In this document: piece after piece, positions 56,867 through 63,788 of the stretch | Layout of the letters: each line of letters opens with the position of its first letter | Position numbering within the stretch: the stretch's first letter is position 1 | Origin: a virus | IMG/VR virus record: IMGVR_UViG_3300042389_001478 | Location: 124,001-188,000 of that record | Strand: one strand, 5' to 3' | DNA: 64,000 bases | The notes under the pieces: generated by a model | Seen by the model: the letters and a program-made list of their open reading frames with translations, nothing else | Database searches by the model: none | What the model was told of the DNA's origin: nothing | Translations under genes and position numbers: made by a program

Positions 56867-57862
56867 TCAATTGCTCTTATTTTTTACTTCCCTTACATAT
56901 TTCATTAATGGGTTTTCTTGTTTTGGTATTGTGGTCTTATGATTTTTTGTCCATACTGGCAATTTGCCAAACGGATTTACCCTTTTTCTAGGTTTCTGTT
57001 TTTGGTATTCTTGTTGGTGAAGAATCTGAACAATTTCTTCCTGTTCTATTTGTTTTTTCTTTCGATATTCTTCGTCTCTGCGTTGTCTTTTTTGTTCCTC
57101 TGTGTCATTATTTTTTCTTGATTCTTTAATGAAATATGGATGTTCAGCAATAGTTTTTTTTAGCTTATCACTTGCTTCAGGATGATTAAACAGTAATTCT
57201 ATTAGCGGTCTATGATTATCTAAATATCTCCTAATATTTTTTTTGCTTTTTCTACTGTATTTGCGAACCGTATTGGTAATAAAATCTTTCCTGTTTTCAT
57301 CAGTAGCAGGAGCAAGAGTTTTGTATTGCTTATTTCTTTTACGTTTATGTGTCTTGATATAAGAATCAATATCATCTCTAAGAGATTTAATTTCGGGTTT
57401 TGGTTGTTCTTTTTGTTTTTCTATTGTTCCTTTATCTGATAAAACAACAGGCTTTTTCTTATATTTTTTCTTGCGATTATTTTTTGGCTCTAGTATTTGA
57501 GATCTACTATAACCAATATCGCTATTAAATTTTTCAGCCCAAATTTGCCATTCGTCTAAAGTATTTTTGCTATGCTCACCAAATAGTTTATTCAACAAGC
57601 CTTTCTTTTCAGAAACTCTTTTATCTTGTTCAACAAAATTATGACATGGTTCACATAACGTAATTAATTCATGCTGATCTCCTTGACCTAGCATGATAAT
57701 TTTTGTGTAATCAATATGATGAACCATTTTAGATGGAGAGCCACAAACTTGACAACATCTACCGTCTCGTTCTAAAACTAGTTGCCTTATATTCCACCAA
57801 AGTCTAGACTTTATATATGCGTCATAACTTCTAAATCCTAGCTCTTTCCATGCTGGTGGCAT
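56867..57862 (-). CDS. Large HNH endonuclease with basic tail
   Basis: About 331 residues from the ATG at 57862 (MPPAWKELGFRSYDAYIKSR), 4 bases after the ligase stop, with AAGAAAGAGA in the ligase end as a ribosome binding site; upstream in-frame starts overlap the ligase. The HNH core is RQLVLERDGRCCQVCGSPSK then MVHHIDYTKI and LITLCEPCHNFVEQ. The long C-terminal part is strongly Lys/Arg/Gln-rich, probably DNA-binding. A mobile homing endonuclease is the likely reading; the insert follows ligase directly. Confidence 0.9.
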   Translation of the reverse strand: MPPAWKELGFRSYDAYIKSRLWWNIRQLVLERDGRCCQVCGSPSKMVHHIDYTKIIMLGQGDQHELITLCEPCHNFVEQDKRVSEKKGLLNKLFGEHSKNTLDEWQIWAEKFNSDIGYSRSQILEPKNNRKKKYKKKPVVLSDKGTIEKQKEQPKPEIKSLRDDIDSYIKTHKRKRNKQYKTLAPATDENRKDFITNTVRKYSRKSKKNIRRYLDNHRPLIELLFNHPEASDKLKKTIAEHPYFIKESRKNNDTEEQKRQRRDEEYRKKKQIEQEEIVQILHQQEYQKQKPRKRVNPFGKLPVWTKNHKTTIPKQENPLMKYVREVKNKSN

Positions 57863-57866
57863 AATT

Positions 57867-59168
57867 CTATATATCTCTTTCTTCTCCATGAAGAATCTTA
57901 AAAGTGGGGAAGCGAAGACTAAGCCCACCCTTCTCATTTTCTGTCTCTTGAAAATATTGTACAGTTATTTGCTTTCCAAGAATCTTCTTAGGATTCTTAT
58001 AAAACTCCTGCCTTTGTTCAATACTAAAGCCAGACCCTACTCTTACCGTATGACCCTTATGTTGAATCATGACACAACTCAACATAGTCTCCTCACATTC
58101 TGCACCATCCTTAACATAACGAAATGGCCCCATCTCTGTGTCCAAAACTTCGTATTCGTCATCTGAGAACGCTTTATACTTCAACAAGTCTTTGGATCGC
58201 TTGCCTTTATATGGAGCGTCAGATCGAAGCATAAGCCCCTCCCACCCATTCTGACTAGATTCCTTAATCATTTCTTGAAAGTGGGTTTCATCCTTAACCA
58301 AAGATTGTTCCAACAGTGTCAAGCAAGGACATTCATTCTTTCTCATAATCTCTGTAAGATTCTTGAGTCTGATACTAAATGGTCGATTCTGTTCACCCTT
58401 CTGACTATAAAACTCATCATGAGTAATCATATCGAAAATCTTATAGGAAGGATTAGGAATAGTATGATCCTTCTTGCGAAGTTCCTTCATTACTCCTTGA
58501 AAATCCTCGTTACCATCTTCATCAACCAAACAAAGCTCTCCATCAAGAACTACATTAGTAAGACCCAAAGCTTTAATACCATCGCTAACAACGTCAAGAG
58601 TATCAAAGATTTTTCCCGTGCGGGAATAGAAGGTAGTATTGCCAGTAGCATCAACAATACCAATACATCTAGCACCGTCGATCTTCCTGCTAACATACCA
58701 TCCATCCTTCCAGTCTACGATTTTAGGAACATACTTGTCCGCTAGAGCAACACTAAATGTTGGGATATGATCTGGAATAGCCTTATTAATCAGCTTATCT
58801 CCAGCACGGGTTTTCAAATCCTTGTCAATGATGCAGTGAACGAGTTCTTCGTATTCTCTTTGGTTGTCAATAAAGCTATTAACTGCTCCAATGGCATCAT
58901 GACCTGTAATTTCTCTGTTCTTCAAAGCATCCAATAGGTCAAATATAGACTTGTATACTTTACCACGCAGATGACTTTTCTTTTTAAGATTATCACTAGT
59001 CACATTATACTGCCAAAGAGGATGATAAGTATAGAGCAGAATCTTCTTAAGAAAATTCGCACCACTGTCATTAGAGGAAGTATAATCCTCAATAATGCCA
59101 ACCTTATCAAGTGTACTACTGGTTGCTTTCAGATCACGAACAAAACCATTAAGATGCTCAAACGACAT
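57867..59168 (-). CDS. ATP-dependent DNA ligase
   Basis: 433 residues from the ATG at 59168 (MSFEHLNGFVRDLKATSSTL), chosen because AGGAG lies 9 bases upstream, with a consensus promoter before it. The nucleotidyltransferase motif I is WYVSRKIDGARCIGIV with Lys162, motif III VLDGELCLVDEDG, motif IV GWEGLMLRSDAP and motif V KDLLKYKAFSD. The C-terminal OB domain follows with VRVGSGFSIEQRQEFYKNP. It seals nicks in phage DNA, like T4 gp30. It is expressed from its own sigma-70 promoter. Confidence 0.94.
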   Translation of the reverse strand: MSFEHLNGFVRDLKATSSTLDKVGIIEDYTSSNDSGANFLKKILLYTYHPLWQYNVTSDNLKKKSHLRGKVYKSIFDLLDALKNREITGHDAIGAVNSFIDNQREYEELVHCIIDKDLKTRAGDKLINKAIPDHIPTFSVALADKYVPKIVDWKDGWYVSRKIDGARCIGIVDATGNTTFYSRTGKIFDTLDVVSDGIKALGLTNVVLDGELCLVDEDGNEDFQGVMKELRKKDHTIPNPSYKIFDMITHDEFYSQKGEQNRPFSIRLKNLTEIMRKNECPCLTLLEQSLVKDETHFQEMIKESSQNGWEGLMLRSDAPYKGKRSKDLLKYKAFSDDEYEVLDTEMGPFRYVKDGAECEETMLSCVMIQHKGHTVRVGSGFSIEQRQEFYKNPKKILGKQITVQYFQETENEKGGLSLRFPTFKILHGEERDI

Positions 59169-59193
59169 TTTTATTTTCTCCTGTGTTATCCCA

Positions 59194-59222
59194 ATTCTAC
59201 CATGCGATAGTCCGTTTGTCAA
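59194..59222 (-). promoter_or_regulatory. Sigma-70 promoter for DNA ligase
   Basis: TTGACA at 59222-59217 and TAGAAT at 59199-59194 on the minus strand, spacer 17; the ligase ATG is about 26 bases after the -10. Confidence 0.85.
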
Positions 59223-59431
59223 GTATCGTCTAATCGGTTTCGTTTCTTGAATACAATTGCCATAGACTGAACCAAATCGCTACCAGAAGTCTGAAACCAA
59301 CAAGGAAAAAACGCATGAATTATCAAACAAAATCCCGCCAGTAAAGATAAACATCCAAAAAATACAGCAAATTTAAAATGCTGATAATATGTCATATCAT
59401 TTTCTATTAAATGTTTTTGAATTTTATTCAT
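59219..59431 (-). CDS. Small membrane protein
   Basis: 70 residues. N-terminus polar and basic, then one membrane helix (AVFFGCLSLLAGFCLIIHAF), and a C-terminal polar tail with FKKRNRLDDT. Not recognised. Its stop overlaps the -35 of the ligase promoter. Confidence 0.65.
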   Translation of the reverse strand: MNKIQKHLIENDMTYYQHFKFAVFFGCLSLLAGFCLIIHAFFPCWFQTSGSDLVQSMAIVFKKRNRLDDT

Positions 59432-59439
59432 ATCATTTT

Positions 59440-60171
59440 CTATGCTAATGGCAAAAAGTCGTAAAAATTATATCTTAATTTTGGTTCTAAAAATATTTTT
59501 CCAGTTAATACATTTTGATTTTTAATTTGATGATCTACTATATCAGCAGCCATTTGTGATATGTTTTTATGTGAAGCTCCATGACCACTACCATGATAGC
59601 TTTGACTTCCAGACCAAACATAAATATAGAATATATTATCTATACCCACATCTTGAGTATAGTCTCCTAGTTTAGTTTTAAGTCTGGACATTAATGATAT
59701 ATCTAAAGAACAAGAATCTTCTGTTTCGTCGTATTTTACTTGTTCAAAAATACTTCTGTCAAACATATGTGTGCTATGAAATATGTTTCTAGAGAGCACA
59801 ATATCTTTTTCGTTTTTTTCATAAAAAGCATTATGAGTATGAAATATTCCGTTAATCATGTGATCATAGCTATAGGACAATCTGTTTTTAAGAAAAACAT
59901 CGTCATCTTCCCAAGTGGCTAATATATCATATTTACATAGTTCTATATTATGATTGAATTTTTTCCCTAAAGGAGTGATCCTTTCGGGATGATTGATGAT
60001 TTTTACTTCAGGATGTTCAAAAATAAGTTCTTGTTTATTAAAATCATTCAGAATTACTAATTCTTTTGGGCCTGAGTAGTCTTGCTCAAGAAAACACTGT
60101 ATGCTATTTTCTAGCAGTCTTTTCGGTCTCCCATATGTTGAGCAATAACAGGATATTCCGGGTAAACTCAT
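59440..60171 (-). CDS. Family 2 glycosyltransferase
   Basis: 243 residues with the GT-A start PGISCYCSTYGRPKRLLENS, the LVILNDFNKQ nucleotide strand and the ATWEDDDVFLKNRL metal-binding DDD. Later YHGSGHGASHKN is a Gly/His segment. It would add a sugar to an acceptor not readable here. Its start overlaps the endonuclease VII gene by 4 bases. Confidence 0.9.
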   Translation of the reverse strand: MSLPGISCYCSTYGRPKRLLENSIQCFLEQDYSGPKELVILNDFNKQELIFEHPEVKIINHPERITPLGKKFNHNIELCKYDILATWEDDDVFLKNRLSYSYDHMINGIFHTHNAFYEKNEKDIVLSRNIFHSTHMFDRSIFEQVKYDETEDSCSLDISLMSRLKTKLGDYTQDVGIDNIFYIYVWSGSQSYHGSGHGASHKNISQMAADIVDHQIKNQNVLTGKIFLEPKLRYNFYDFLPLA

Positions 60172-60512
60172 TGATTTTTGTTCCTAGATAAAAAATAGTT
60201 CATAGCGTTAGTAATGCCTATCATATTATCTCCAAGTTTACCTATGCCAGTATTGCATGGTTCGCACAACCATCCTCTAAAAGTATTATCGTCATGATCA
60301 TGATCTAAACACCATTTGTATGGTATTTTTTTACAACACTCACAAACTTCTGGTTTTGGTGGAGCTTTTTTATGTAGTTTGCTTCTTATCTTGGAATGTT
60401 TTTTAACACATTTTCGACATCTACTATCAAGATTATCCTTGTACATACTGTGTTTGGGAAAACTTGCCTTGTTTTTTCTTTTCAAACAGTATGAACAAAT
60501 TTTTCTGGACAT
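60168..60512 (-). CDS. Recombination endonuclease VII (T4 gp49-like)
   Basis: 114 residues. The zinc pairs are CSYC near residue 6, CRKC near 33 and CECC near 59, and the catalytic part WCLDHDHDDNTFRGWLCEPC then NTGIGKLGDN matches endonuclease VII (PF02945). It resolves branched DNA, such as Holliday junctions, before packaging. The small size lacks the long T4 C-terminal dimer region, so it may be a minimal form or a homing-type relative. It overlaps the glycosyltransferase gene. Confidence 0.9.
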   Translation of the reverse strand: MSRKICSYCLKRKNKASFPKHSMYKDNLDSRCRKCVKKHSKIRSKLHKKAPPKPEVCECCKKIPYKWCLDHDHDDNTFRGWLCEPCNTGIGKLGDNMIGITNAMNYFLSRNKNQ

Positions 60513-60514
60513 AA

Positions 60515-61072
60515 TTATACTTGAATAGAAATTAGTTCTTCAATTTTTCTTAAGTTTTTAGCCTCAATAACATATGCTCCATGTAAAGACTTTATTTCTC
60601 CACCATATGGTTTTGACGGCAGATCATTATCATTAGCCCATCCAACAAGATATGTTTTATATGGTCTTTCCTTTGGAACTAATGCCAATACATAAATCCA
60701 GTTTGCGTGTCTTTCTTTTGGCCGAACCAATAATCTATAATTGAGAGGATTGTTAGAATATCTCATTAGACTACCTTTAATGTCCACATTAGGTAGTCCA
60801 ACTATATCTACTCCATTGTCTCCAGCGAGAGGATTAGAATTTGCTTTGTCTCTTGCTTTAATATATCCCTCTGAAGAACCAGTAAGGATCATCGACGCAC
60901 AATAGGTTGATATTTGTCCAACCAACTGATCTTCTGCTAAATTAGATGCTCTCTTATCGGAGTTTCTGATTTGAGATTTTCCCCCAATTTCTGCTTTTTT
61001 AGCATTAGATATTATCAATTGAGTAAATTCTGCATCTACAGTATGTGAGATTACGTCATTAGAATTTATCAT
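60515..61072 (-). CDS. Predicted PD-(D/E)XK nuclease-like protein
   Basis: 185 residues. AEDQLVGQISTYCASMIL is a helix with a conserved Glu, GDNGVDIVGLPNVDIKGSLM gives the D-x10-D-x-K pattern of the restriction-endonuclease core, and NYRLLVRPKERHANWIYVLA a later strand. A nuclease role is likely but the target is unknown. It ends next to the endonuclease VII start and follows the tmRNA, so it closes the run. Confidence 0.65.
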   Translation of the reverse strand: MINSNDVISHTVDAEFTQLIISNAKKAEIGGKSQIRNSDKRASNLAEDQLVGQISTYCASMILTGSSEGYIKARDKANSNPLAGDNGVDIVGLPNVDIKGSLMRYSNNPLNYRLLVRPKERHANWIYVLALVPKERPYKTYLVGWANDNDLPSKPYGGEIKSLHGAYVIEAKNLRKIEELISIQV

Positions 61073-61080
61073 AATATAAG

Positions 61081-61433
61081 TGGACGATTGGGGAATCGAA
61101 CCCCGTCCAGTGTAAATGCCTATATAAACTTCTACATTGTTAGTTACTTGTTATCACACAAATAACAAAGCTATCAGAATTATCTGAGTCAGATTGAGTA
61201 CAATCATCATTCCCATTTATGTCTGGTAGAACTACCATATCCGATTATCGGAGTCATCATGATTTGGTAATAAGGCTCATGCCGCCCCACTCATTACCTA
61301 ATTAATTAGGCAGCGAGAGCGAGAGTTGAAACTTCGCCAATTAACATTTTAAATCGACTTTTATACTGGCCCGTCGATCAACCAGTCAATGCAATTTATA
61401 TTTCTTTTTACCTGTCGATACCAGGAATCGCCC
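61081..61433 (-). ncRNA. ssrA: tmRNA (ssrA-like)
   Basis: Complete one-piece tmRNA of about 353 nt. The 5' end GGGCGATTCCTGGTATCGACAGG shows the tmRNA consensus, and GGGCGATT at 61433-61426 pairs with AATCGTCC at 61089-61082 (one G-U). The 3' T arm GGGG-TTCGATT-CCCC and discriminator A follow; CCA is not encoded. The tag frame ends at TAA 61308-61306 and reads GEVSTLALAA from about 61338, with the resume codon possibly GGC. Ala-Leu-Ala-Ala ends are the usual proteolysis tag. It could rescue stalled ribosomes during infection. Confidence 0.93.
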
Positions 61434-61434
61434 G

Positions 61435-61617
61435 TTATTTAGTATACCCCCAAACTTTTGGTTTGATGTGAATTTCTGGTTGTCTTTCTATAATAATCCT
61501 GGCTGGCTTGTTTGCCAACTTTTTAAGCTTTTGTATCTCAATGTTCAAAAGAATATTAAATCCTAGTGAAGTTAGAAATAACCCTGCAAAAATGGCTGTT
61601 AGAGGTTGTAATCTCAT
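61435..61617 (-). CDS. Small membrane protein
   Basis: About 60 residues from the ATG at 61617 (MRLQPLTAIFAGLFLTSLGF), because the frame upstream runs into the tRNA at 61642. One membrane helix, then a basic helix (KLKKLANKPARIIIERQPEI). Stop lies just before the tmRNA. Function unknown. Confidence 0.7.
   Translation of the reverse strand: MRLQPLTAIFAGLFLTSLGFNILLNIEIQKLKKLANKPARIIIERQPEIHIKPKVWGYTK
61441..61450 (-). promoter_or_regulatory. Promoter element of the tmRNA (GGGGTATACT)
   Basis: GGGGGTATACTAAATAAC on the minus strand: TATACT at 61446-61441 lies 7 bases before the tmRNA 5' end, the right place for a -10 element. No good -35 hexamer is seen 17 bases upstream. The GGGGTATA core is close to the GGTGTATA element found before other genes. 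Confidence 0.55.
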
Positions 61618-61641
61618 GATAATTCCCTTTACCGTATTAAA

Positions 61642-61721
61642 TACTCCTGCTTGGAATCGAACCAAGTCCCCTTTCGGATTACCTTATAAGAGTAACTGCC
61701 GGGAACCACCGGCACAGGAGC
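61642..61721 (-). tRNA. tRNA with anticodon loop CTTATAA (UAU, Ile-type reading)
   Basis: Acceptor GCTCCTG at 61721-61715 pairs with CAGGAGT at 61649-61643 (one G-U), discriminator A. D stem CCGG/CCGG, anticodon stem TTACT/GGTAA with loop CTTATAA, T arm CTTGG-TTCGATT-CCAAG. The variable region TCCGAAAGGGGA is longer than usual and can form a small arm, so identity is not certain. The promoter at 61730-61758 lies just upstream. No CCA encoded. Confidence 0.8.
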
Positions 61722-61729
61722 GTAGTCTT

Positions 61730-61758
61730 ATTGTATACTATCGACCAACCACTGTCAA
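61730..61758 (-). promoter_or_regulatory. Sigma-70 promoter for tRNA
   Basis: TTGACA at 61758-61753 and TACAAT at 61735-61730 on the minus strand, spacer 17; the tRNA 5' end is 9 bases after the -10. Confidence 0.75.
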
Positions 61759-61763
61759 GACCT

Positions 61764-61919
61764 TTAGGAATTTTGCTGTGACTCTAGTTTATTTAATCTT
61801 TCATTAATTTTATCTAGAGCCAATGCCGCCTCTCCACAAGCCTTACATAAGTCGGAATATAAATATTCCTTTAAATCATGAATCTGATCTTTTAATTCTT
61901 CTATTTCTGTTTTTGGCAT
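61764..61919 (-). CDS. Very small coiled-coil gene, 51 residues
   Basis: MPKTEIEELKDQIHDLKEYL then YSDLCKACGEAALALDKINE and RLNKLESQQNS: a helix with heptad-like hydrophobics and CKAC. ATG at 61919 lies 3 bases after the stop of the next gene upstream. It ends just before the tRNA promoter. Not recognised. Confidence 0.6.
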   Translation of the reverse strand: MPKTEIEELKDQIHDLKEYLYSDLCKACGEAALALDKINERLNKLESQQNS

Positions 61920-61922
61920 TAA

Positions 61923-62291
61923 TTATTCCATATTTGATGGCTTTGTGGGGATGTTCGTTTTGTCTTTATTTGCCAACCAAAATACCATTTCATTAGAGTC
62001 ATTATCCCAAGCACATTCTACAAAACCTTTTGAAGCTAGTTTTGCTAGTCCAACACCATACAGCCAATCTCTAATCTCATTAAATACATCATCAAAAATT
62101 TGCTCATTGATTAGATAGTTCCCTTCTTCATCAAGACCAAGATTATTTTTTTCGATCATGTTGATGACTTGATCAACAGAGATAAAATCATCCAAATTTT
62201 CACTATAATCTTTTTCAAAAGAAGAGGCAGCACCCTCTCTCATAGCTTTTGCATATCCTTCCAAATCAATGATACTGTAACTTTCCATCAT
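61923..62291 (-). CDS. Small acidic protein, paralogue of 41706-42128 at the C-terminus
   Basis: 122 residues, acidic, mostly helical: SYSIIDLEGYAKAMREGAAS, FISVDQVINMIEKNNLGLDE and a C-terminal GFVECAWDNDSNEMVFWLAN that matches the end of the gene at 41706-42128. Phage early proteins of unknown function often have this winged-helix-like C-terminus. Coupled to the next genes. Confidence 0.68.
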   Translation of the reverse strand: MMESYSIIDLEGYAKAMREGAASSFEKDYSENLDDFISVDQVINMIEKNNLGLDEEGNYLINEQIFDDVFNEIRDWLYGVGLAKLASKGFVECAWDNDSNEMVFWLANKDKTNIPTKPSNME

Positions 62292-62305
62292 TTTTCCAAT
62301 TCCAA

Positions 62306-62587
62306 TTAAAGATATTTTGTAGTACCCTTGCCGCTCTCACTAATTTTACACCGCTCCAACAGATTGTCAATAGTGTTCTGTAAACTATACTCTCCCCTAC
62401 TTAGCCACTTTTTATCCTCATAAAGAGCAGTGGTAATTTGAGGCAGATAGAACTGGATAGCTCGTTCAAATTCTTCTGGAAAATAAGTTTTCAAAATTCG
62501 TTCGACTTGAAATAATGAAGATACAATTTCATCACGGTGATCAACTAAGCTATTAATTTGATCTCTTTGTTCTTGAGTTAAACTCAT
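62306..62587 (-). CDS. Small helical protein
   Basis: 93 residues, MSLTQEQRDQINSLVDHRDE then VSSLFQVERILKTYFPEEFE and KWLSRGEYSLQNTIDNLLE. It is helical, with the pattern of many early phage proteins of unknown function. One base gap to the zinc-ribbon gene. Confidence 0.7.
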   Translation of the reverse strand: MSLTQEQRDQINSLVDHRDEIVSSLFQVERILKTYFPEEFERAIQFYLPQITTALYEDKKWLSRGEYSLQNTIDNLLERCKISESGKGTTKYL

Positions 62588-62588
62588 A

Positions 62589-62993
62589 TTAAGCCTCTAC
62601 TTTTGGTTTTAGTTTCATAAGCTTGTGCTTAATCTTCCAAACATGAGTCTCTTTGTTTTGAATATCTGGCCCCATATAAATATGACAGAAGCCTTGGTGC
62701 TTGTCCAGCCCCCATGCTTTAATTCCATGCTGGTCGATCCCCTCGACAACAAAACGACCCCTATAACCCATCGGAATGAACTCAGCACCCCTCACAAAGT
62801 ACGGGCCTCCACCAACTCTAATTCTATCTCCCTTAATCAGTTCCTTCCAATTAAAGTCACGAATAATCTTTGTGTTCTTTGCTTCTTTGCTCTTTGCCTT
62901 AAAAACGAACGGAGCATTGCACTTAGGACACATATAAGCTCGCGGGCCTGTGGTAGCTCCACATTTTTCACAAGTTTTTTGACCCTTACCCAT
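62589..62993 (-). CDS. Zinc-ribbon protein, conserved phage early gene
   Basis: 134 residues. GKGQKTCEKCGATTGPRAYM then CPKCNAPFVFK is a four-Cys ribbon at the N-terminus. The rest is a beta domain (KGDRIRVGGGPYFVRGAEFI ... GRFVVEGIDQHGIKAWGLDK then QGFCHIYMG) and a basic helical tail (VWKIKHKLMKLKPK). This layout is familiar in aquatic phage genomes, without a known function. A consensus promoter and CAGGAGA site precede it, so it is an early gene. Confidence 0.78.
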   Translation of the reverse strand: MGKGQKTCEKCGATTGPRAYMCPKCNAPFVFKAKSKEAKNTKIIRDFNWKELIKGDRIRVGGGPYFVRGAEFIPMGYRGRFVVEGIDQHGIKAWGLDKHQGFCHIYMGPDIQNKETHVWKIKHKLMKLKPKVEA

Positions 62994-63029
62994 TTTCTTT
63001 TCTCCTGTGTTTGTTGACGTTACACCCTA

Positions 63030-63057
63030 AGTATATCTCAGTTATCGGCACTGTCAA
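63030..63057 (-). promoter_or_regulatory. Sigma-70 promoter (TTGACA-N16-TATACT)
   Basis: TTGACA at 63057-63052 and TATACT at 63035-63030 on the minus strand, spacer 16, followed by the zinc-ribbon gene with an AGGAGA ribosome binding site. Confidence 0.85.
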
Positions 63058-63105
63058 GAGGGAATCTTTAGAGTGTTCACGAATTTTTCTTTTTAGTCAC
63101 TAATT

Positions 63106-63516
63106 TTAGACGACATAACCCTCTTTTTCTGCTTCGCTATCGCAAAGAGTTTTAATCCATGCAGGAATAGGCTCACCACCTTCATCATTTTTCCTTTGTT
63201 TGCGAAGTTTTCCCTTTTCTCCAGTAACTTCACAAGTAATATAGCTCATACTTTCTGCCATCTCTATTGCTCCTTTAATAAAATCATCAGCACCATAAGC
63301 ATAAGACCTTAATCCTCCAAACTTTTCTTTTATCTGTTGCCAGCAAAATAAGTCTAGAGGTTCATTAAGTTTTTTCTTGCGAACGAGATGATTATCTACA
63401 ATATAACATAGCTTTGATAGTATATTAAACCATCCATCCCCACACTCTATCCATGTCAGATTTTTAAACTGATCTGGATATGCTGAGATTAATTTATCTG
63501 TTAGTTCAGGACTCAT
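63106..63516 (-). CDS. Conserved phage protein of unknown function
   Basis: 136 residues. IECGDGWFNILSKLCYIVDN, QQIKEKFGGLRSYAYGAD, AESMSYITCEVTGEKGKLRK and IPAWIKTLCDSEAEKEGY are the conserved blocks of a common hypothetical family in tailed phages, with paired cysteines that in most members form a zinc site (here partly lost: ITCEVTG). Overlaps the next gene by 11 bases. Confidence 0.75.
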   Translation of the reverse strand: MSPELTDKLISAYPDQFKNLTWIECGDGWFNILSKLCYIVDNHLVRKKKLNEPLDLFCWQQIKEKFGGLRSYAYGADDFIKGAIEMAESMSYITCEVTGEKGKLRKQRKNDEGGEPIPAWIKTLCDSEAEKEGYVV

Positions 63517-63778
63517 CGTAGTCTACCTTGTGTATAATTCGTGTTCCAAGATGAGCGTTGCTTAACTCTGTACTATCGTTCATAGATTCGCTACAAATTC
63601 TTTCAAATTCTTTTCGTCCAATCTTTCGACCGTCAAGAATAGTTTCGTCAAGATGTTTTTGAGTCAGTTCTTCTGGCTTATCAATCAATACAGTATCATA
63701 TGCGTGTTCAAGACTCTTAGCCTCAATAACATACTTATGACGAAACAAAGAAACGGTATTAACTTCAAAAAGTGGCAT
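63506..63778 (-). CDS. Small phage protein of unknown function
   Basis: 90 residues: MPLFEVNTVSLFRHKYVIEA then KSLEHAYDTVLIDKPEELTQ, ILDGRKIGRKEFERICSES. The Y-V-I-E-A-K-S-x-E-H-A segment is a recurring small phage domain (a short alpha/beta unit also seen in 60515-61072 as AYVIEAKNLRK). Ends overlap the next gene. Confidence 0.7.
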   Translation of the reverse strand: MPLFEVNTVSLFRHKYVIEAKSLEHAYDTVLIDKPEELTQKHLDETILDGRKIGRKEFERICSESMNDSTELSNAHLGTRIIHKVDYDES

Positions 63779-63788
63779 TATAATCTCC

